64,000 nucleotides of DNA from Allobosea sp. WAO (GTDB lineage: Bacteria > Pseudomonadota > Alphaproteobacteria > Rhizobiales > Beijerinckiaceae). Numbering within the stretch: position 1 is the first letter of the stretch; every line of letters starts with the position of its first letter. Positions 27,079 through 38,805 of this stretch are shown here, one piece after another. The notes beneath the pieces were generated by a model. That model did no database searches and was not told where the DNA came from. It saw only the letters and a list, made by a program, of their open reading frames with translations. The position numbers and the translations under genes were made by a program. The stretch covers positions 1 through 64,000 of the forward strand of contig NZ_JXTJ01000003.1 in assembly GCF_001509835.1 (NCBI RefSeq). Reading direction: 5' to 3'.

Positions 27079-27525
27079 ATGTCCGATCCTGTCGCCGAGC
27101 CGCTGAAGCTGATCGCCCTCGACGCCGAGGATCTCGCGGTCGTCTCGGCGCATCTCCAGGACGCGGTGGTGCGCAAGGGTGACATCGCCTGGCTCCCGGC
27201 CGAGCAGCGTTTCGCGCTCGCCTTGCGCCGCTTCGACTGGGAGGGCGCGGAGCGCGGCCAGAAGCGCCGTCGCCTCGCGGCGCTGCATTTCGAGCGCGTC
27301 ACCAGCGCCCGCAGCGTCAAGATCGAGCCCGGCGCCCAGGATGCGGTCCTCAGCCTGCTCGCGGTGACCTTCGCCGAGGCGCAGAGCCCGGCCGGGGAGG
27401 TCACCTTGCATTTCTCCGACGGGGCCGCGATCCGGCTCGGCGTCGAATGCATCGAGGCCCAGATGAAGGATCTCGGACCGATCTGGGAGGCCGCGGCCAC
27501 CCCGACCCATCCCGATCAGGGCTGA
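27079..27525 (+). CDS. DUF2948 family protein
   Basis: The ATG at 27079 begins a 148-residue protein with the conserved N-terminal LKLIALDAEDLAVVSAHLQDAV and an RFDWE motif. These identify DUF2948, an alphaproteobacterial family of unknown function. It lies 31 bases after murA and 25 before hisD. Its steady position between these two genes in Rhizobiales suggests cotranscription but not a specific job. An upstream in-frame extension to 26995 overlaps murA and is a shadow. Confidence 0.85.
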   Translation: MSDPVAEPLKLIALDAEDLAVVSAHLQDAVVRKGDIAWLPAEQRFALALRRFDWEGAERGQKRRRLAALHFERVTSARSVKIEPGAQDAVLSLLAVTFAEAQSPAGEVTLHFSDGAAIRLGVECIEAQMKDLGPIWEAAATPTHPDQG

Positions 27526-27550
27526 ACTCCTCTTCCGTTCAGGACTTTCC

Positions 27551-28840
27551 ATGCCGATCAGGCTTGATGCACGTGATGCCGGTTTCGAGCAGGCCTTTGC
27601 CGCCCTGCTGGCGACCAAGCGCGAGGTCTCGGAGGACGTCGACCAGGTCGCGGCCTCGATCATCGCCGAGGTGCGGGCGCGCGGCGACGAGGCGCTGCTC
27701 GATTACACCAGCCGCTTCGACCGGCTCGACCTGACGCCGGCGACCCTGCGCGTCACCGAGGCCGAGATCGACGCGGCCGTCGCGGCCTGCACGCGTGCGC
27801 AGCTTTCGGCGCTCGAGACGGCGCGCTCGCGCATCGAGGCCTATCATCTGCGCCAGAAGCCCGCCGATTCCTGGTCTCGCGATGCGCTTGGCGTCGAGAG
27901 CGGCTGGCGCTGGAGCGCGATCGAGGCCGTCGGCCTCTATGTCCCCGGCGGCACGGCGAGCTACCCGTCCTCGGTGCTGATGAACGCGGTGCCGGCCAAG
28001 GTCGCCGGCGTCGAGCGTCTCGTCATGGTCGCCCCGACCCCGCGCGGGCAGAGCAATCCTCTGGTGCTGGCGGCGGCACGGCTCGCCGGCATCGACGAAA
28101 TCTACCGCATCGGCGGGGCCCAGGCGGTCGCCGCGCTCGCCTATGGCACGGCGACCATCGCGCCGGTCGCCAAGATCGTGGGGCCCGGCAACGCCTATGT
28201 CGCGGCGGCCAAGCGCCGTGTCTTCGGGACGGTCGGCATCGACATGATCGCTGGTCCCTCCGAGGTTCTGGTCCTCGCCGACGCCGGCGCAAATCCCGAC
28301 TGGATCGCGGCCGATCTGCTGGCGCAGGCGGAACACGACACCGCTTCGCAGTCGATCCTGATCACCGACGATGCTGCGCTCGCCGGCGAAGTCGAGTGTG
28401 CGGTCGCAAGCCAGCTCAAGACGCTTCCGCGGGCCGAGATCGCAGGAGCGAGCTGGGCCGATTTCGGCGCCGTCATCCTTGTCGAGACGCTGGACGCCGC
28501 GGTCCCGCTGGTCGACCGGCTGGCGCCCGAGCACCTTGAGATCGTCACTGCCGATCCCGAGCGCCTCGCCAAACGCATCCGCAATGCCGGCGCGATCTTC
28601 CTCGGCGGCCATACGCCGGAGGCTATCGGCGACTATGTCGGCGGCTCCAACCACGTCCTGCCGACGGCGCGTTCGGCCCGTTTCTCTTCCGGGCTCGGCG
28701 TGCCCGACTTCATGAAGCGGACCTCGCTGCTGAAATGCGATGCCGGTGCCTTGCGGGCGCTCGCGGGCGCGGCAGTCGAACTCGCCGAGGCCGAGGGCTT
28801 GCAGGCCCATGGCCGTTCCGTGACGATCAGGCTGAACTGA
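27551..28840 (+). CDS. hisD: Histidinol dehydrogenase
   Basis: The 429-residue, zinc-dependent enzyme oxidises histidinol to histidine, the last two steps of histidine synthesis, using NAD+. Motifs are [40 protein letters not shown] (zinc-ligand region), LAPEHLEI (catalytic Glu and His) and the C-terminal GGSNHVLPT. Length is as expected. UPF0262 follows after 47 bases in the same direction. No other his gene is in the window. Confidence 0.97.
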   Translation: MPIRLDARDAGFEQAFAALLATKREVSEDVDQVAASIIAEVRARGDEALLDYTSRFDRLDLTPATLRVTEAEIDAAVAACTRAQLSALETARSRIEAYHLRQKPADSWSRDALGVESGWRWSAIEAVGLYVPGGTASYPSSVLMNAVPAKVAGVERLVMVAPTPRGQSNPLVLAAARLAGIDEIYRIGGAQAVAALAYGTATIAPVAKIVGPGNAYVAAAKRRVFGTVGIDMIAGPSEVLVLADAGANPDWIAADLLAQAEHDTASQSILITDDAALAGEVECAVASQLKTLPRAEIAGASWADFGAVILVETLDAAVPLVDRLAPEHLEIVTADPERLAKRIRNAGAIFLGGHTPEAIGDYVGGSNHVLPTARSARFSSGLGVPDFMKRTSLLKCDAGALRALAGAAVELAEAEGLQAHGRSVTIRLN

Positions 28841-28887
28841 GGCGCCGATCGCGATTCCGCACCTTCGGCGCCGGCAGGGGAGGGCAC

Positions 28888-29361
28888 ATGTCCGAAACCA
28901 ACCGCCTGGTCGGCGTCACGCTCGATGAAGCTTCGCTCGGGCGCGGCACGCCGGATCAGGAGCATGAACGCGCCATTGCCATCTACGATCTGATCGAGCG
29001 CAACCATTTCGCCCTGCCTGAGTTCGATGGCGGGCCCTATGCGGTTCATCTGGCGCTGGTCGAGCGCCGCCTCGCCTTCGAGGTCCGGGACGCCGGCGGC
29101 ACCGCTCTCGTCACCCACCATCTCTCCCTGACGCCGCTGAAGCGGCTGATCAAGGACTATGAGATGGTCTGCGAGAGCTATTATGCCGCGATCAGGACTG
29201 CGACCCCGGCCCAGATCGAGGCGATCGACATGGGCCGGCGCGGCCTGCACGACGAGGCGGGGGCAATCCTGGTCGAGCGTCTGGCAGGCAAGGTCAAGCT
29301 CGACCGCGAGACGGCGCGGCGCCTCTTCACCCTGATCTACGCGCTGCACTGGAAGGGCTGA
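28888..29361 (+). CDS. UPF0262 family protein
   Basis: The ATG at 28888 follows an AGGGGAGGG ribosome-binding site. The 157-residue product carries the family's conserved segment [21 protein letters not shown] and the C-terminal ALHWKG. UPF0262 is a Rhizobiales/Rhodobacterales family of unknown function. An upstream longer frame overlaps hisD and is rejected. It sits between hisD and a low-molecular-weight phosphatase gene, four bases from the latter. Confidence 0.88.
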   Translation: MSETNRLVGVTLDEASLGRGTPDQEHERAIAIYDLIERNHFALPEFDGGPYAVHLALVERRLAFEVRDAGGTALVTHHLSLTPLKRLIKDYEMVCESYYAAIRTATPAQIEAIDMGRRGLHDEAGAILVERLAGKVKLDRETARRLFTLIYALHWKG

Positions 29362-29365
29362 ACGC

Positions 29366-29809
29366 TTGGAGCCGGCCTCCCGCAAGCTCCAGAGCGTGCT
29401 GTTCATGTGCGCGCTGAACGCAGTCCGCTCACCGATGGCGGAGGCGATGGCCAAACACTTCTTCGGCAAGTCGATCTATGTCCAGTCGGCCGGCGCGAAG
29501 AAGGGCGAGACCGACCCGTTCGCGCTCGCCGTTCTCGATGAAATCGGCATCGACGCCCGCAAGCACAGGCCGAAATCGATCGAGGAACTGGAGGAGTGGG
29601 AGGGGCTCAACTTCGACCTCATCGTCACGCTGTCGCCGGAGGCGCATCACAAGGCGCTCGACCTGACCCGCACCACTGCCGCCGAGGTCGAGTACTGGCC
29701 GACGGCCGATCCCTCCGCGGTGCAGGGCTCGCGCGAGCAGGTGCTCGATGCCTATCGCGACGTCCGCGACGGACTGATGCGCAGGATCAAGGCGCGGCTG
29801 AGAGGGTGA
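29366..29809 (+). CDS. Low-molecular-weight phosphotyrosine phosphatase/ArsC-like protein
   Basis: The start is TTG at 29366, preceded by GGAAGGG eight bases upstream, and four bases after the UPF0262 stop. The 147-residue product has the P-loop CALNAVRSP (C-x5-R-S) at residues ~15-23. A C-terminal Asp-Pro dipeptide (TADPSAVQG) would be the general acid. It could dephosphorylate tyrosine or act as an arsenate reductase; the sequence does not decide. No arsR or arsB is nearby, so housekeeping phosphatase is the more likely role. Confidence 0.82.
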   Translation: MEPASRKLQSVLFMCALNAVRSPMAEAMAKHFFGKSIYVQSAGAKKGETDPFALAVLDEIGIDARKHRPKSIEELEEWEGLNFDLIVTLSPEAHHKALDLTRTTAAEVEYWPTADPSAVQGSREQVLDAYRDVRDGLMRRIKARLRG

Positions 29810-30002
29810 AGCTGGAAGCCGGAGGCGGTGTCATCCCTGTGCCGTCTCGTGACGAGCAGGAAACGCAACGTTTCGAGCGGCTAGTTACGGTTAACGGCCG
29901 GCTAAAGCAGTGAAGTGCGCTTGTTTCATGGAAAATTAAGCGGGCAGCCTCAAGCCAAGCGTTCGAACTCCGTGCCTAGCTACGCCGAAAGCCCACGACG
30001 AT

Positions 30003-30359
30003 ATGCGGCAAAGCCTTATCCCCTCACACACGCGATCCGAGGGGCGTGCCCGTCTGCGTGACGGTTCGGCGATCGCAGCGCTCATCATCTCCTCCGGCCT
30101 CATTGCACTGACCGGCCTCCCCGGGCGGAACGACGCGCGCGCCGAGGAATTGGCGGCGGTGTTCCCGCCTTGGACCAGCAGCTCCGAGGCCGCGGCGAGC
30201 AGTCTCGCCGCTGGCATGCGCGTCCTGCGCAGCGGGGCGTTACCCTTCGTGATGATCGTCGCGGCGGGCGAGGACGAAGCCGCCAGGCCTGCCGGGGCCT
30301 TGCTGCTGCTGCGGCTCGAGGGCCTGGCCGGCTGTCTTTCCGGCGGAGGCGCCGCATGA
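30003..30359 (+). CDS. Small membrane-anchored protein of unknown function paired with chemoreceptor
   Basis: The 118-residue product has one N-terminal hydrophobic segment (about residues 22-40, [17 protein letters not shown]). A soluble domain follows with [29 protein letters not shown] and a terminal [13 protein letters not shown] do not recognise a named family. Its stop overlaps the ATG of the chemoreceptor (ATGA at 30356-30359), so they are cotranslated and probably work together, perhaps as a sensor partner. No strong ribosome-binding site precedes the ATG. Confidence 0.6.
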   Translation: MRQSLIPSHTRSEGRARLRDGSAIAALIISSGLIALTGLPGRNDARAEELAAVFPPWTSSSEAAASSLAAGMRVLRSGALPFVMIVAAGEDEAARPAGALLLLRLEGLAGCLSGGGAA

Positions 30360-31813
30360 TTCTGACCCTGCCCGGCCTGCGCGACCTGACGGCGCGTGGC
30401 CTGATCGGCCTTGCCTTCCTCCATGTGCCGATCCTGGCCGCCACGGCGTCGATCCTGGGCAATCCCGCCTTTGCTCCCGCTGCCGGCGCCTTCGTGCTGG
30501 CTGCGGCGGCCTTCCTGGCCTATCGCGCGCGCGGCGCAACGACAGCGACCCAGCTTATGATCGCGACGGCCCTCATCGGGCAGGTCTCGATCTTCGTCGC
30601 GAGCTTCGCCGGCCATCCCTGGCAGCCCGACAGCCACATGTACTACTTCGCTGTGCTGGCTTTGCTGGCCGGTTTCTGCGACTGGCGGCCGATCGTCATG
30701 GGTGCGGCGCTCACCGCAGCGCACCACCTCGTCCTGCAATACGTCCTGCCCGCTGCCGTGTTCTATCAAGGCGGTAGTCTGGCCCGCGTGCTGCTGCACG
30801 CCGTCATCGTCGTGGTCGAGACCACCTTCCTGACCGCTATCGCGGTGATCACGGCCCGCATCCTCGCCGAGAACGACGCCAATCTGCGCCGGGCCGAGGA
30901 GCTCGTCATGCGTGAGCGCCGCGCCAGCGAGCTCGAGAAGAAGAATGTCGAAGAGGTCGGCGCGCGCTCACAGGCGATCCGCGAGATCGTCGGTGGCTTC
31001 CACCGCGAGATGGAGCACGCCATGGCCGTGCTCGACCGGGCGGCAGAGGCCATGCAGACGAATGCCCGCGACCTGACGGGGGCTTCAGAGCAGGCGCGTC
31101 AGCAGAGCAGCGCAGTCGCCCATTCTTCCGGCGAGACGACACGCAGTATCGATCAGACCGCCGCGGCGGCCCAGGAGCTCGCCAGTTCGATCGCCGAGAT
31201 CGGCCGCAGCGTCACGCATTCCGCCGACAGCTCGAAAGCGGCCGCAGCGCTTGCCCGCGCCGCGAGCGCCGAGATCGAGGCCCTGGCCCGGACCAGCGAA
31301 AGCGTCGGAGCGGTTGTCGAGATCATCCGTGGCGTCGCGGCGCAGACCAGCATGCTCGCGCTCAACGCGACGATCGAGGCGGCCCGCGCCGGCGCCATGG
31401 GCAAGGGCTTCGCCGTCGTTGCCAGCGAGGTCAAGACGCTCTCGACCCAGACCGCCAACGCCACCGAGGAGGTGGCGCGCTCGATCGGCGCCATCCAGAC
31501 CGCCTCCCAGCGCTCGCTGAAGTCGATCCGTGCGATCGTCTCGGCGATCGGCGAGGTCGAGACCGTCTCGATCTCGATCGCGCATGCGGTCGAGGAGCAG
31601 AACCGCGCCACGAACGAGATCGCCCATGAGGTGCAGATCTCTTCGGACGGGGCCAATCGCAGCGCCGAGGCGCTCGGCGGCTTCCGGGCGGTGACGGCCC
31701 GCACGCATGACGCCGCGGAGGAGCTGCAGCAGTCCTCGGATGAGCTGGCGCAGCAGGCTTCGAAGATCCGCCGCGAGGTCGCCGAGTTCTGCGAGAAGGT
31801 AGCCGCCGCCTGA
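30356..31813 (+). CDS. Methyl-accepting chemotaxis protein with membrane sensor domain
   Basis: The start overlaps the upstream gene's stop. The 485-residue product has an N-terminal block of about six membrane helices. These carry His87, Asp92 and His94 ([13 protein letters not shown]) and the pair His123-His124 ([12 protein letters not shown]), which could bind metal or haem. There is no periplasmic ligand domain. A coiled-coil signalling region follows, with the hairpin tip [17 protein letters not shown] typical of receptors. It should signal to CheA/CheW, which are not in the window. The ligand is inferred at most. Confidence 0.85.
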   Translation: MILTLPGLRDLTARGLIGLAFLHVPILAATASILGNPAFAPAAGAFVLAAAAFLAYRARGATTATQLMIATALIGQVSIFVASFAGHPWQPDSHMYYFAVLALLAGFCDWRPIVMGAALTAAHHLVLQYVLPAAVFYQGGSLARVLLHAVIVVVETTFLTAIAVITARILAENDANLRRAEELVMRERRASELEKKNVEEVGARSQAIREIVGGFHREMEHAMAVLDRAAEAMQTNARDLTGASEQARQQSSAVAHSSGETTRSIDQTAAAAQELASSIAEIGRSVTHSADSSKAAAALARAASAEIEALARTSESVGAVVEIIRGVAAQTSMLALNATIEAARAGAMGKGFAVVASEVKTLSTQTANATEEVARSIGAIQTASQRSLKSIRAIVSAIGEVETVSISIAHAVEEQNRATNEIAHEVQISSDGANRSAEALGGFRAVTARTHDAAEELQQSSDELAQQASKIRREVAEFCEKVAAA

Positions 31814-31823
31814 AAAGGCCTGC

Positions 31824-33041
31824 CTACCAGCTCCGCCCCGGACCGACGGCGCCGATGTCGAGCCAGGTTGCGAGCTTCGCTGCGATGTCGGCGAAGCTCT
31901 CGCGGCGACCGATCGGCCCGGCGGCGACGTCCGGTCCGAAAGCCAGGATCGGGACATGCTCGCGGGTATGGTCGGTCCCCGGCCAGCTCGGATCATTGCC
32001 ATGGTCGGCGGTGATGACAGCGAGGTCGCCCGGCCTCAGTCGCGCCTCCAGCGCAGGCAAGGCGCGATCGAACGCCTCCAGAGCCGCCGCATAGCCGGGA
32101 ATGTCGCGGCGATGGCCGTACTCGGTGTCGAAATCGACGAGATTGACGAAGCAGAAGCCGCCATCGGGGAGCGTCTCGATCGCTTCGAGCGCGGCTGCGA
32201 ACATCGCAGCATTGCCGAAGGGCTTGATCTCTCGGCCTGTGTGGCGATGGGCGAAAATATCGCCGATCTTGCCAACGGTTACGGTCGCACGGCCATGCCG
32301 GGCCAGCCGGTCCAAAATGGTCTCGTCCGGCGGCGGGATGGAAAAGTCCTTGCGGTTGCCGGTGCGGGTGAAACCGGTCTCGGGCGAGCCGATGAAAGGC
32401 CGTGCGATGACACGGCCGATCCTGAGCGGGTCGACCAGGAGGCGGACCTTCTTGCAGAGGTCGTAGAGCCGCTCCAGCCCGAAATGCTCTTCATGCGCCG
32501 CGATCTGCAGCACCGAGTCGACCGAGGTGTAGCAGATTGGCTTGCCGGTCCGGATGTGCTCCTCGGCAAGTTCGTCGATCACCGCGGTGCCCGAGGCATG
32601 CTTGTTGCCGAGGATGCCAGGCAGGGAGCCGTCGCGGATGATGGCGGCGACGAGTTCCCCCGGAAAGGAGTTCTCCAGCGCGGTGAAGTAGCCCCATTTG
32701 AACGGGACGGGGCAGCCGGCGATCTCCCAGTGGCCGGACGGAGTGTCCTTGCCCTGGCTGACCTCGACGCCGTAGCCGTGCTGGCCCTGGGGCGCTTCCG
32801 GCCGCACAACGCCGGCGAGCGGCTTGCCGGTCGAGGCCTCGCAGGCATGGCTGAGCCCGAGCCGCGCGAGATTGGGGATCGCGAGCGGCCCGCTGCGGAG
32901 CCCCTTCCGGTCGCCGCGGCCATCGGCGCAGGCCTCGGCGATATGGCCGAGCGTATCGGCGCCTGTATCGCCGTAGGCGGCGGCATCCTCTGCCCCGCCA
33001 CAGCCGACGGAGTCGAGTACGATCAGGATGGCGCGCGTCAT
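31824..33041 (-). CDS. deoB: Phosphopentomutase
   Basis: The 405-residue enzyme interconverts ribose/deoxyribose 1- and 5-phosphates in nucleoside salvage. The alkaline phosphatase-like metal sites are visible: [13 protein letters not shown] at the N-terminus (Asp ligand), SGHWEIAG, and the C-terminal [19 protein letters not shown]. Length is normal. Its ATG lies two bases after the stop of yejF, so it belongs to the yejABEF transcript. Other deo genes are not in the window. Coupling to peptide uptake is not obvious and may be incidental. Confidence 0.95.
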   Translation of the reverse strand: MTRAILIVLDSVGCGGAEDAAAYGDTGADTLGHIAEACADGRGDRKGLRSGPLAIPNLARLGLSHACEASTGKPLAGVVRPEAPQGQHGYGVEVSQGKDTPSGHWEIAGCPVPFKWGYFTALENSFPGELVAAIIRDGSLPGILGNKHASGTAVIDELAEEHIRTGKPICYTSVDSVLQIAAHEEHFGLERLYDLCKKVRLLVDPLRIGRVIARPFIGSPETGFTRTGNRKDFSIPPPDETILDRLARHGRATVTVGKIGDIFAHRHTGREIKPFGNAAMFAAALEAIETLPDGGFCFVNLVDFDTEYGHRRDIPGYAAALEAFDRALPALEARLRPGDLAVITADHGNDPSWPGTDHTREHVPILAFGPDVAAGPIGRRESFADIAAKLATWLDIGAVGPGRSW

Positions 33042-33043
33042 CG

Positions 33044-34672
33044 TCAGTCCCGCACCGCGGCCGCTTCGGCCGGCTCGAGGTTGAGGGCGGCGGCGAGCAG
33101 CGCCTTCGTGTAGGTCTCGCGCGGTCGGGAGAAGACCTCCTCGGCCTGCCCTTCCTCGACGACCTTGCCGTTCTGCATCACCAGCACCCGGTGCGACAGC
33201 GCCCGGACCACTTTCAGGTCGTGGCTGATGAAGAGATAGCCGAGCTTGCGCCGCGTCTGCAGCTCACGCAGCAACTCGACGATCTGGGCCTGAACCGACA
33301 TGTCGAGCGCCGAGGTCGGCTCGTCGAGCACGACGAATTTCGGGTCGAGCGCCATGGCGCGGGCGATCGCGATGCGCTGGCGCTGGCCGCCGGAGAATTC
33401 GTGCGGATAGCGGTCCATGGCGGCGGGGTCGAGCCCGACATCGGCGAGCGCCTGCGCCACGATCTCGCGCTGGCGCTGATAGCTCAGGTCCTTCTGCTGC
33501 ACGGTCAGGCCCTCGGCGACGATCTCGGCCACCGACATGCGTGGCGAAAGCGAGCCATAAGGGTCCTGGAAAACCACCTGCAGATCCCGGCGCTTCGGCC
33601 GGACGGCTGCGGCCTTGAGCCCGTCGATCCTGTCGCCGAGGAACAGGATCGGCCCTTCCGACGAGATCAGCCTGAGGATGGCGAGGCCGAGCGTCGTCTT
33701 GCCGGAGCCGGACTCGCCGACGACGCCGAGCGTCTCGCCCTCGCGGACTTTCACCGAGATGCCATCGACAGCCTTCACATGGCCGGTCACGCGCCGCAGC
33801 AGGCCGCTCTTGATCGGGAACCAGACCTTGATCGGCCCGGCTTCGAGCAGTGTCGCGGCGCCCTCCGCCACCGGCTCCGGCCGGCCCTTGGGCTCTGCCG
33901 CCAGCAGCCGCCGCGTATACTCGTGCTGCGGCTGGTCGAAGATCTCCGAGACCGGGCCCTGCTCGACGATCTTGCCTTTCAGCATCACGCAGACCCGGTC
34001 GGCGATGCGCCTGACGATGCCGAGGTCATGGGTGATGAACAGGACGGCCATGCCGAGCCTCTCCTGCAATTCCTTGAGCAGGGTCAGGATCTGGGCCTGG
34101 ACGGTGACGTCGAGCGCCGTGGTCGGCTCGTCGGCGATCAATAGGTCGGGCTCGTTGGCGAGCGCCATCGCAATCATCACGCGCTGGCGCTGGCCGCCGG
34201 AGAGCTGGTGCGGATAGGCGTCGAGCCGGCTTTCGGCGTCCCGGATCCCGACGAGGCTGAGCAGTTGGAGCGTGCGGGCGCGGGCCTTCTCGCCGCGCAG
34301 CCCCTTGTGCAGCTCGAGGATCTCGCCGATCTGCCGCGCGATCGTGTGCAGCGGGTTGAGCGAGGTCATCGGCTCCTGGAACACCATGGTGATGTCGTTG
34401 CCGCGCACCTTGCGCATCGCGTCCTCATCGGCGGCGATCAGGTCCTGCCCGGCGAACAGCACCTTGCCGGAGGGATGATGCGCTGCCGGGTAGTTCAGCA
34501 GCTTCAGGATCGACAGAGCCGAAACCGACTTGCCCGAGCCGGATTCGCCGACCAGCGCCAGCGTCTCGCCCCTGGCGATCTGGAAGGAGACCTTGTCGAC
34601 GGCGAGCGTCTCCTGCCCGCCCTGGCGGAAGGCGACGGAGAGATCCTGGACGGAGAGGAGGGGAGCGGTCAC
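33044..34672 (-). CDS. yejF: ABC transporter ATP-binding protein (two ATPase domains), YejF-like
   Basis: The 542-residue protein has two fused ATPase domains. Each has Walker A (GESGSGKS, then GESGSGKT), a Q-loop, the signature LSGGQRQR or FSGGQRQR, and Walker B. The C-terminal half of each domain has the oligopeptide-type tail. YejF powers uptake of oligopeptides and peptide-nucleotide antibiotics such as microcin C. It starts at GTG overlapping the yejE stop (34669-34672) and ends two bases before deoB. Confidence 0.93.
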   Translation of the reverse strand: MTAPLLSVQDLSVAFRQGGQETLAVDKVSFQIARGETLALVGESGSGKSVSALSILKLLNYPAAHHPSGKVLFAGQDLIAADEDAMRKVRGNDITMVFQEPMTSLNPLHTIARQIGEILELHKGLRGEKARARTLQLLSLVGIRDAESRLDAYPHQLSGGQRQRVMIAMALANEPDLLIADEPTTALDVTVQAQILTLLKELQERLGMAVLFITHDLGIVRRIADRVCVMLKGKIVEQGPVSEIFDQPQHEYTRRLLAAEPKGRPEPVAEGAATLLEAGPIKVWFPIKSGLLRRVTGHVKAVDGISVKVREGETLGVVGESGSGKTTLGLAILRLISSEGPILFLGDRIDGLKAAAVRPKRRDLQVVFQDPYGSLSPRMSVAEIVAEGLTVQQKDLSYQRQREIVAQALADVGLDPAAMDRYPHEFSGGQRQRIAIARAMALDPKFVVLDEPTSALDMSVQAQIVELLRELQTRRKLGYLFISHDLKVVRALSHRVLVMQNGKVVEEGQAEEVFSRPRETYTKALLAAALNLEPAEAAAVRD

Positions 34673-35847
34673 GCGAAGGTCTTCCTCGGGTCGAAGGCGT
34701 CACGGACCGCTTCGCCGATGAAGATCAGCAGCGACAGCATCATGGCGATCACCACGAAGCCGGCGAGGCCGAGCCAGGGCGCCTGCAGGTTCGCTTTTCC
34801 CTGCGCCAGGAGCTCGCCGAGCGAGGGCGAGCCGGGCGGCAGGCCGAAGCCGAGGAAGTCGAGCGAGGTCAGGGTGGTGATCGAGCCGTTCAGGATGAAG
34901 GGCAGGAAGGTCAGGGTTGCGACCATGGCGTTGGGCAGGAGGTGCTTGACCATGATGGCGCGGTCGGTGAGCCCGAGCGCCCGTGCGGCCCGGACATACT
35001 CGAAATTGCGGGCCCGCAGGAATTCGGCCCTGACCACGCCGACCAGCGCCACCCAGGAGAACAGCAGCAGGATGCCGAGCAGCACGAAGAAGCTCGGCGT
35101 GATGATCGCCGCGACGATGATCAGGAGGTAGAGCGCCGGGATCGAGGTCCAGATTTCGATGACGCGCTGGAAGATCAGGTCGGTCCAGCCGCCGAAGTAG
35201 CCCTGGATCGCGCCTGCGGCGATGCCGATTACCGAGGAGATCGAGGCGAGAATCAGGCCGAACAGGATCGAGATCCGGAAGCCGTAGATCAGCCTGGCGA
35301 CGACGTCGCGGCCCTGGTCGTCGGTGCCGAGCCAGTTCCATTCGAGGTCGCGGCAGGTCGAGCCGCCCGTGCGCTCGGCGATCGGGCGGCACTGCTCGTC
35401 CTTCAGCATCCAGGTCGGCGGGGCAGGGGCCGGCACCGGCAGGTCGAGATTATGCGTCCGGTAGGAGTAGCGGATCGCCGGCCAGAGCGCCCAGCCATGG
35501 GCCGCGATCTCCTTGGCGATGACCGGGTCGCGATAATCGGTGGTGGCGAGGAAGCCGCCGAACTTCTCCTCGGGATAGTTCACCACGACCGGGAACAGCG
35601 TCTCGCCCTTGTAGCGGACGATCAGCGGCCGGTCGTTGGCGATGAACTCGGCGAACAGCGAGAGCGCGAACAGGGTCAGGAAGATCCAGAGCGACCACCA
35701 GCCGCGCTTGTTGGCCTTGAAATTGTTGAGCCGGCGCCGGTTGATCGGCGAGAGCTTGAGCCAGCCCTGCTGCGCGGCGGCCGGGGCGCTTGCCGGGGCG
35801 GCGCTGCGCAGGGCAGGCGGTGGAGCGTCGAGCAGCGTGTCGCCCAT
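34669..35847 (-). CDS. yejE: Peptide ABC transporter permease, YejE-like
   Basis: The 392-residue inner-membrane permease has an N-terminal membrane anchor (WWSLWIFLTLFALSLFAEF). A long periplasmic loop of about 110 residues containing the Cys pair in EQCRPIAERTGGSTCRD follows, typical of YejE, and then five membrane helices with the permease loop. It pairs with YejB to form the channel for peptides bound by YejA. The start lies one base from yejB's stop and its stop overlaps yejF. Confidence 0.92.
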   Translation of the reverse strand: MGDTLLDAPPPALRSAAPASAPAAAQQGWLKLSPINRRRLNNFKANKRGWWSLWIFLTLFALSLFAEFIANDRPLIVRYKGETLFPVVVNYPEEKFGGFLATTDYRDPVIAKEIAAHGWALWPAIRYSYRTHNLDLPVPAPAPPTWMLKDEQCRPIAERTGGSTCRDLEWNWLGTDDQGRDVVARLIYGFRISILFGLILASISSVIGIAAGAIQGYFGGWTDLIFQRVIEIWTSIPALYLLIIVAAIITPSFFVLLGILLLFSWVALVGVVRAEFLRARNFEYVRAARALGLTDRAIMVKHLLPNAMVATLTFLPFILNGSITTLTSLDFLGFGLPPGSPSLGELLAQGKANLQAPWLGLAGFVVIAMMLSLLIFIGEAVRDAFDPRKTFA

Positions 35848-35848
35848 C

Positions 35849-36943
35849 TCAGGCCTCCCGCGATTCGAAGTCGATGCGCGGGTCGACCCAGGCGTAGGTC
35901 AAATCGGTGATCAGGTGCACGACGAGGCCGATCAGCGAGAAGATATAGAGATTGGCGAAGACCACGGGGTAGTCGCGGTTGACGATCGCCTCGAAGGAGA
36001 GGAGCCCGAGCCCGTCGAGCGAGAAGATCGTCTCGATCAGGAGTGAGCCGGCGAAGAGCGCGTGCACGAAGGCGCCGGGGAAGCCGGCGATGACGATCAG
36101 CATGGCGTTGCGGAAGACATGACCGTAGAGCACGCTGCGCTCCGACAGACCCTTCATCCGGGCGGTCAGGACGTATTGCTTCCTGATTTCGTCGAGGAAG
36201 GAGTTCTTGGTCAGGAGCGTCGAGGTCGCGAAGGCCCCGAGCGCCATCGCAGTCACCGGCAGGGCGATGTGCCAGAGATAGTCGAGCACCTTTTCGAGCG
36301 GGCCGAGCTGCGCCCAGTTCTCCGAGGTCAGGCCGCGCAGCGGGAATATCTGCCAGAAGGAGCCGCCGGCGAAGAGCACGATCAGCAGGATCGCGAACAG
36401 GAAGCCGGGAATCGCGTAGCCGACGATCACCACCGCGCTGGTCCAGGTGTCGAAGCGCGAGCCGTCCTTGACGGCCTTGCGGATGCCGAGCGGGATCGAG
36501 ATCGCATAGGAGAGCAGCGTCATCCACAGCCCGAGCGTGATCGAGACCGGCAGCTTCTCCTTGATCAGCTGCAGCACCGGCGCATCGCGGAAATAGCTGC
36601 GGCCGAAATCGAAGGTCGCATAGTCCTTGAGCATCTTCAGGAAGCGTTCATGCGCCGGCTTGTCGAAGCCGAACTGCTTCTCCAGCTCCTTGATGAAAGC
36701 CGGGTCGAGCCCCTGCGCGCCGCGATAGGCCGAACTCGCGTCCATCGACTGCGCCCCGGCGTCGCCGCCGGCGCCGCCGCCGACCCGATCGGCCGCGCCG
36801 CCGCTGTTCGGGTTCTGCAATTGCGAGATCACGCGCTCCACCGGGCCGCCCGGTGCGAACTGCACGATGACGAAGGAGATCAGCAGGATGCCGAACAAGG
36901 TCGGCACCATCAGCGCCAAGCGCCGGGCGATGTAAGCCAGCAT
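35849..36943 (-). CDS. yejB: Peptide ABC transporter permease, YejB-like
   Basis: The 364-residue permease begins with the DppB/OppB-type helix [22 protein letters not shown] periplasmic stretch with GGGAGGDAG and the [12 protein letters not shown] motif follows, then five membrane helices with the permease loop. It is longer than DppB because of the periplasmic insert, as usual for YejB. Its ATG shares one base with the yejA stop (36943), indicating tight operon structure. Confidence 0.93.
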   Translation of the reverse strand: MLAYIARRLALMVPTLFGILLISFVIVQFAPGGPVERVISQLQNPNSGGAADRVGGGAGGDAGAQSMDASSAYRGAQGLDPAFIKELEKQFGFDKPAHERFLKMLKDYATFDFGRSYFRDAPVLQLIKEKLPVSITLGLWMTLLSYAISIPLGIRKAVKDGSRFDTWTSAVVIVGYAIPGFLFAILLIVLFAGGSFWQIFPLRGLTSENWAQLGPLEKVLDYLWHIALPVTAMALGAFATSTLLTKNSFLDEIRKQYVLTARMKGLSERSVLYGHVFRNAMLIVIAGFPGAFVHALFAGSLLIETIFSLDGLGLLSFEAIVNRDYPVVFANLYIFSLIGLVVHLITDLTYAWVDPRIDFESREA

Positions 36944-38805
36944 CAGCCCTTCCCGATCCGCTTCGCCTTTTCGGGATCATACCACCAGATCGCAGGGGCT
37001 CCGGAGGAGTATTTCGGCTTGGTCTGCGGCCGGTCGTACATGTCCCAATAGGCCAGCCACTCGCTGGCGTTCCACCACATCGGGATCCAGTAGCGTCCGG
37101 CCCGCAGCAGCCGGTCGAGGCACTTGGCCGCGACGACGACCTTGGCGTAGCTGTCGGCTTGGCCGATGCTATCGAGCATCGCGTCGATCGCCGGGCTCGA
37201 AATGCCACCGACATTGCGCGAGCCGCGCGTCTTGGCCGCCTCCGAGCCGTAGACGACGCGCAGCGAGTCGCTGGGTATCGCGCTGCCACTCATCGCCCGG
37301 CTGATGACGTCGAAGTCGAACTCGTCGAGCCGGCGCTGATACTGCGCGCCGTCGACGATACGCGACGTCGCATTGATGCCGAGCCGCTTGAGATTGGCCT
37401 GGAAAGGCTGGGTGTGCGGCTGCAGCGACGGCGTCGAATCGAGAAACTCGATCTCGAAGGGCTGGCCGTTCGGCAATTTCAGCACGTTGCCGTCGCGCTT
37501 GCAGCCGGCGGCGCGCAGCATCTCGTCGGCGCGGCGCAGCAGGTTGCGGTCGCTGCCGGAGCCGTCCGAGACCGGCGGCAGGAAGGGCTCGCCGAATACC
37601 TCGTCCGGAACCTTGCCGCGGAAGGGCTCGAGCAAGGCGAGCTCCTCCGGAGAGGGCATGCCCACTGCCTTCGAGTCCGAATTCTCGAAATAGGAGGTCG
37701 CCCGCGAGAAGGACGAGAACATGATGTTCTTGTTGGTCCACTCGAAATCGAAGGCGAGGCCGAGCGCCTCGCGAATGCGCGGATCGGCGAATTTCTCGCG
37801 CCTGAGATTGTAGATCCAGCCCTGCGAGCCGATCGGCTCGGTCTTCGGCAGGGCTTCCTTCTTGACCTTGCCTTCCTTGATCGCCGGGAAATCGTAGCCC
37901 GTCGCCCAGATCCGCGAGGTGAACTCCTCCTGGAAGGTGATCACGCCACTCTTGAACGCCTCGAAGGCGACCTGCCGGTCGCGGAAATACTCCCAGCGCA
38001 CCCGGTCGAAATTGTTCGTGCCGACATTCACCGGCAGATCCTTGGCCCAGTAGTCGGGCACCCGGTCGAACTCGATGAAGCGGCCCTGCTCGAAGCGCCC
38101 GACCTTGTAGGCGCCGGAACCGAGCGGCGGCTCCAGCGTCGAGGCCTCGAAGTTGCGGGTCGACCAATACTTCTCCGAGAACACCGGCAGGCCGGCGACG
38201 ATCAGGTGCAGGTCGCGGCTGCGCTTTGGCGAGAGCTTGACGACGACGAAGCCGTTGCCCTCGGCGGTGGCCGATTCCATCTCGTTCAGGATCAGCCGGT
38301 AGCTCGGATGGCCCTTGGTCTTGAGGATGTTAAGGCTGAAGGCGACGTCGCTGGCGGTGACCTGCGAGCTATCGTGGAATTTCGCCTCGGGCCGCATGCG
38401 GAAGCGGTAGGCCAGCTTGTCCGGGGAGACCGCGACGCTTTTCGCCAGCAGGCCGTAGAGCGAGCCGGGCTCGTCGCCGGAGCCGGCCATCAGGCTGTCG
38501 AAGCAGGCATCCATGCCGGCTGCGCCATCGCCCTGCAATACATAGGTGTTGAGGGTGTTGAAGGTGTCGAAGCCCTGATTGCCGCCGGCCCGCTTGATCT
38601 GGACGGTGATCGAGCCCCCCTTGGGCGCTTGCGGATTGACATAAGCGAAGTGCGGGAAGTCGGGCGGCAGCGCGAGTTCGCCGAAGGTCGAGAGGCCATG
38701 GACTTCTGCCTCCTGCGCGAGAGCGAGCCCCCCCGGCAGGCTCGCGGCTCCGACCAGGGCGCCACCGGCCTCCAGCAGCCTGCGACGAGTGATCCGCACA
38801 GCCAT
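36943..38805 (-). CDS. yejA: Periplasmic peptide-binding protein, YejA-like
   Basis: The ATG at 38805 follows AAGGGGGACGGA; an in-frame extension upstream is not supported. The 620-residue product has a twin-arginine type signal peptide ([18 protein letters not shown], cleavage near residue 29). The SBP family 5 fold follows, with long lobes and the C-terminal [18 protein letters not shown]. YejA binds extended peptides in the periplasm for the YejBEF transporter. It heads the yejABEF-deoB operon. The Tat-type signal implies export in folded form. Confidence 0.92.
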   Translation of the reverse strand: MAVRITRRRLLEAGGALVGAASLPGGLALAQEAEVHGLSTFGELALPPDFPHFAYVNPQAPKGGSITVQIKRAGGNQGFDTFNTLNTYVLQGDGAAGMDACFDSLMAGSGDEPGSLYGLLAKSVAVSPDKLAYRFRMRPEAKFHDSSQVTASDVAFSLNILKTKGHPSYRLILNEMESATAEGNGFVVVKLSPKRSRDLHLIVAGLPVFSEKYWSTRNFEASTLEPPLGSGAYKVGRFEQGRFIEFDRVPDYWAKDLPVNVGTNNFDRVRWEYFRDRQVAFEAFKSGVITFQEEFTSRIWATGYDFPAIKEGKVKKEALPKTEPIGSQGWIYNLRREKFADPRIREALGLAFDFEWTNKNIMFSSFSRATSYFENSDSKAVGMPSPEELALLEPFRGKVPDEVFGEPFLPPVSDGSGSDRNLLRRADEMLRAAGCKRDGNVLKLPNGQPFEIEFLDSTPSLQPHTQPFQANLKRLGINATSRIVDGAQYQRRLDEFDFDVISRAMSGSAIPSDSLRVVYGSEAAKTRGSRNVGGISSPAIDAMLDSIGQADSYAKVVVAAKCLDRLLRAGRYWIPMWWNASEWLAYWDMYDRPQTKPKYSSGAPAIWWYDPEKAKRIGKG

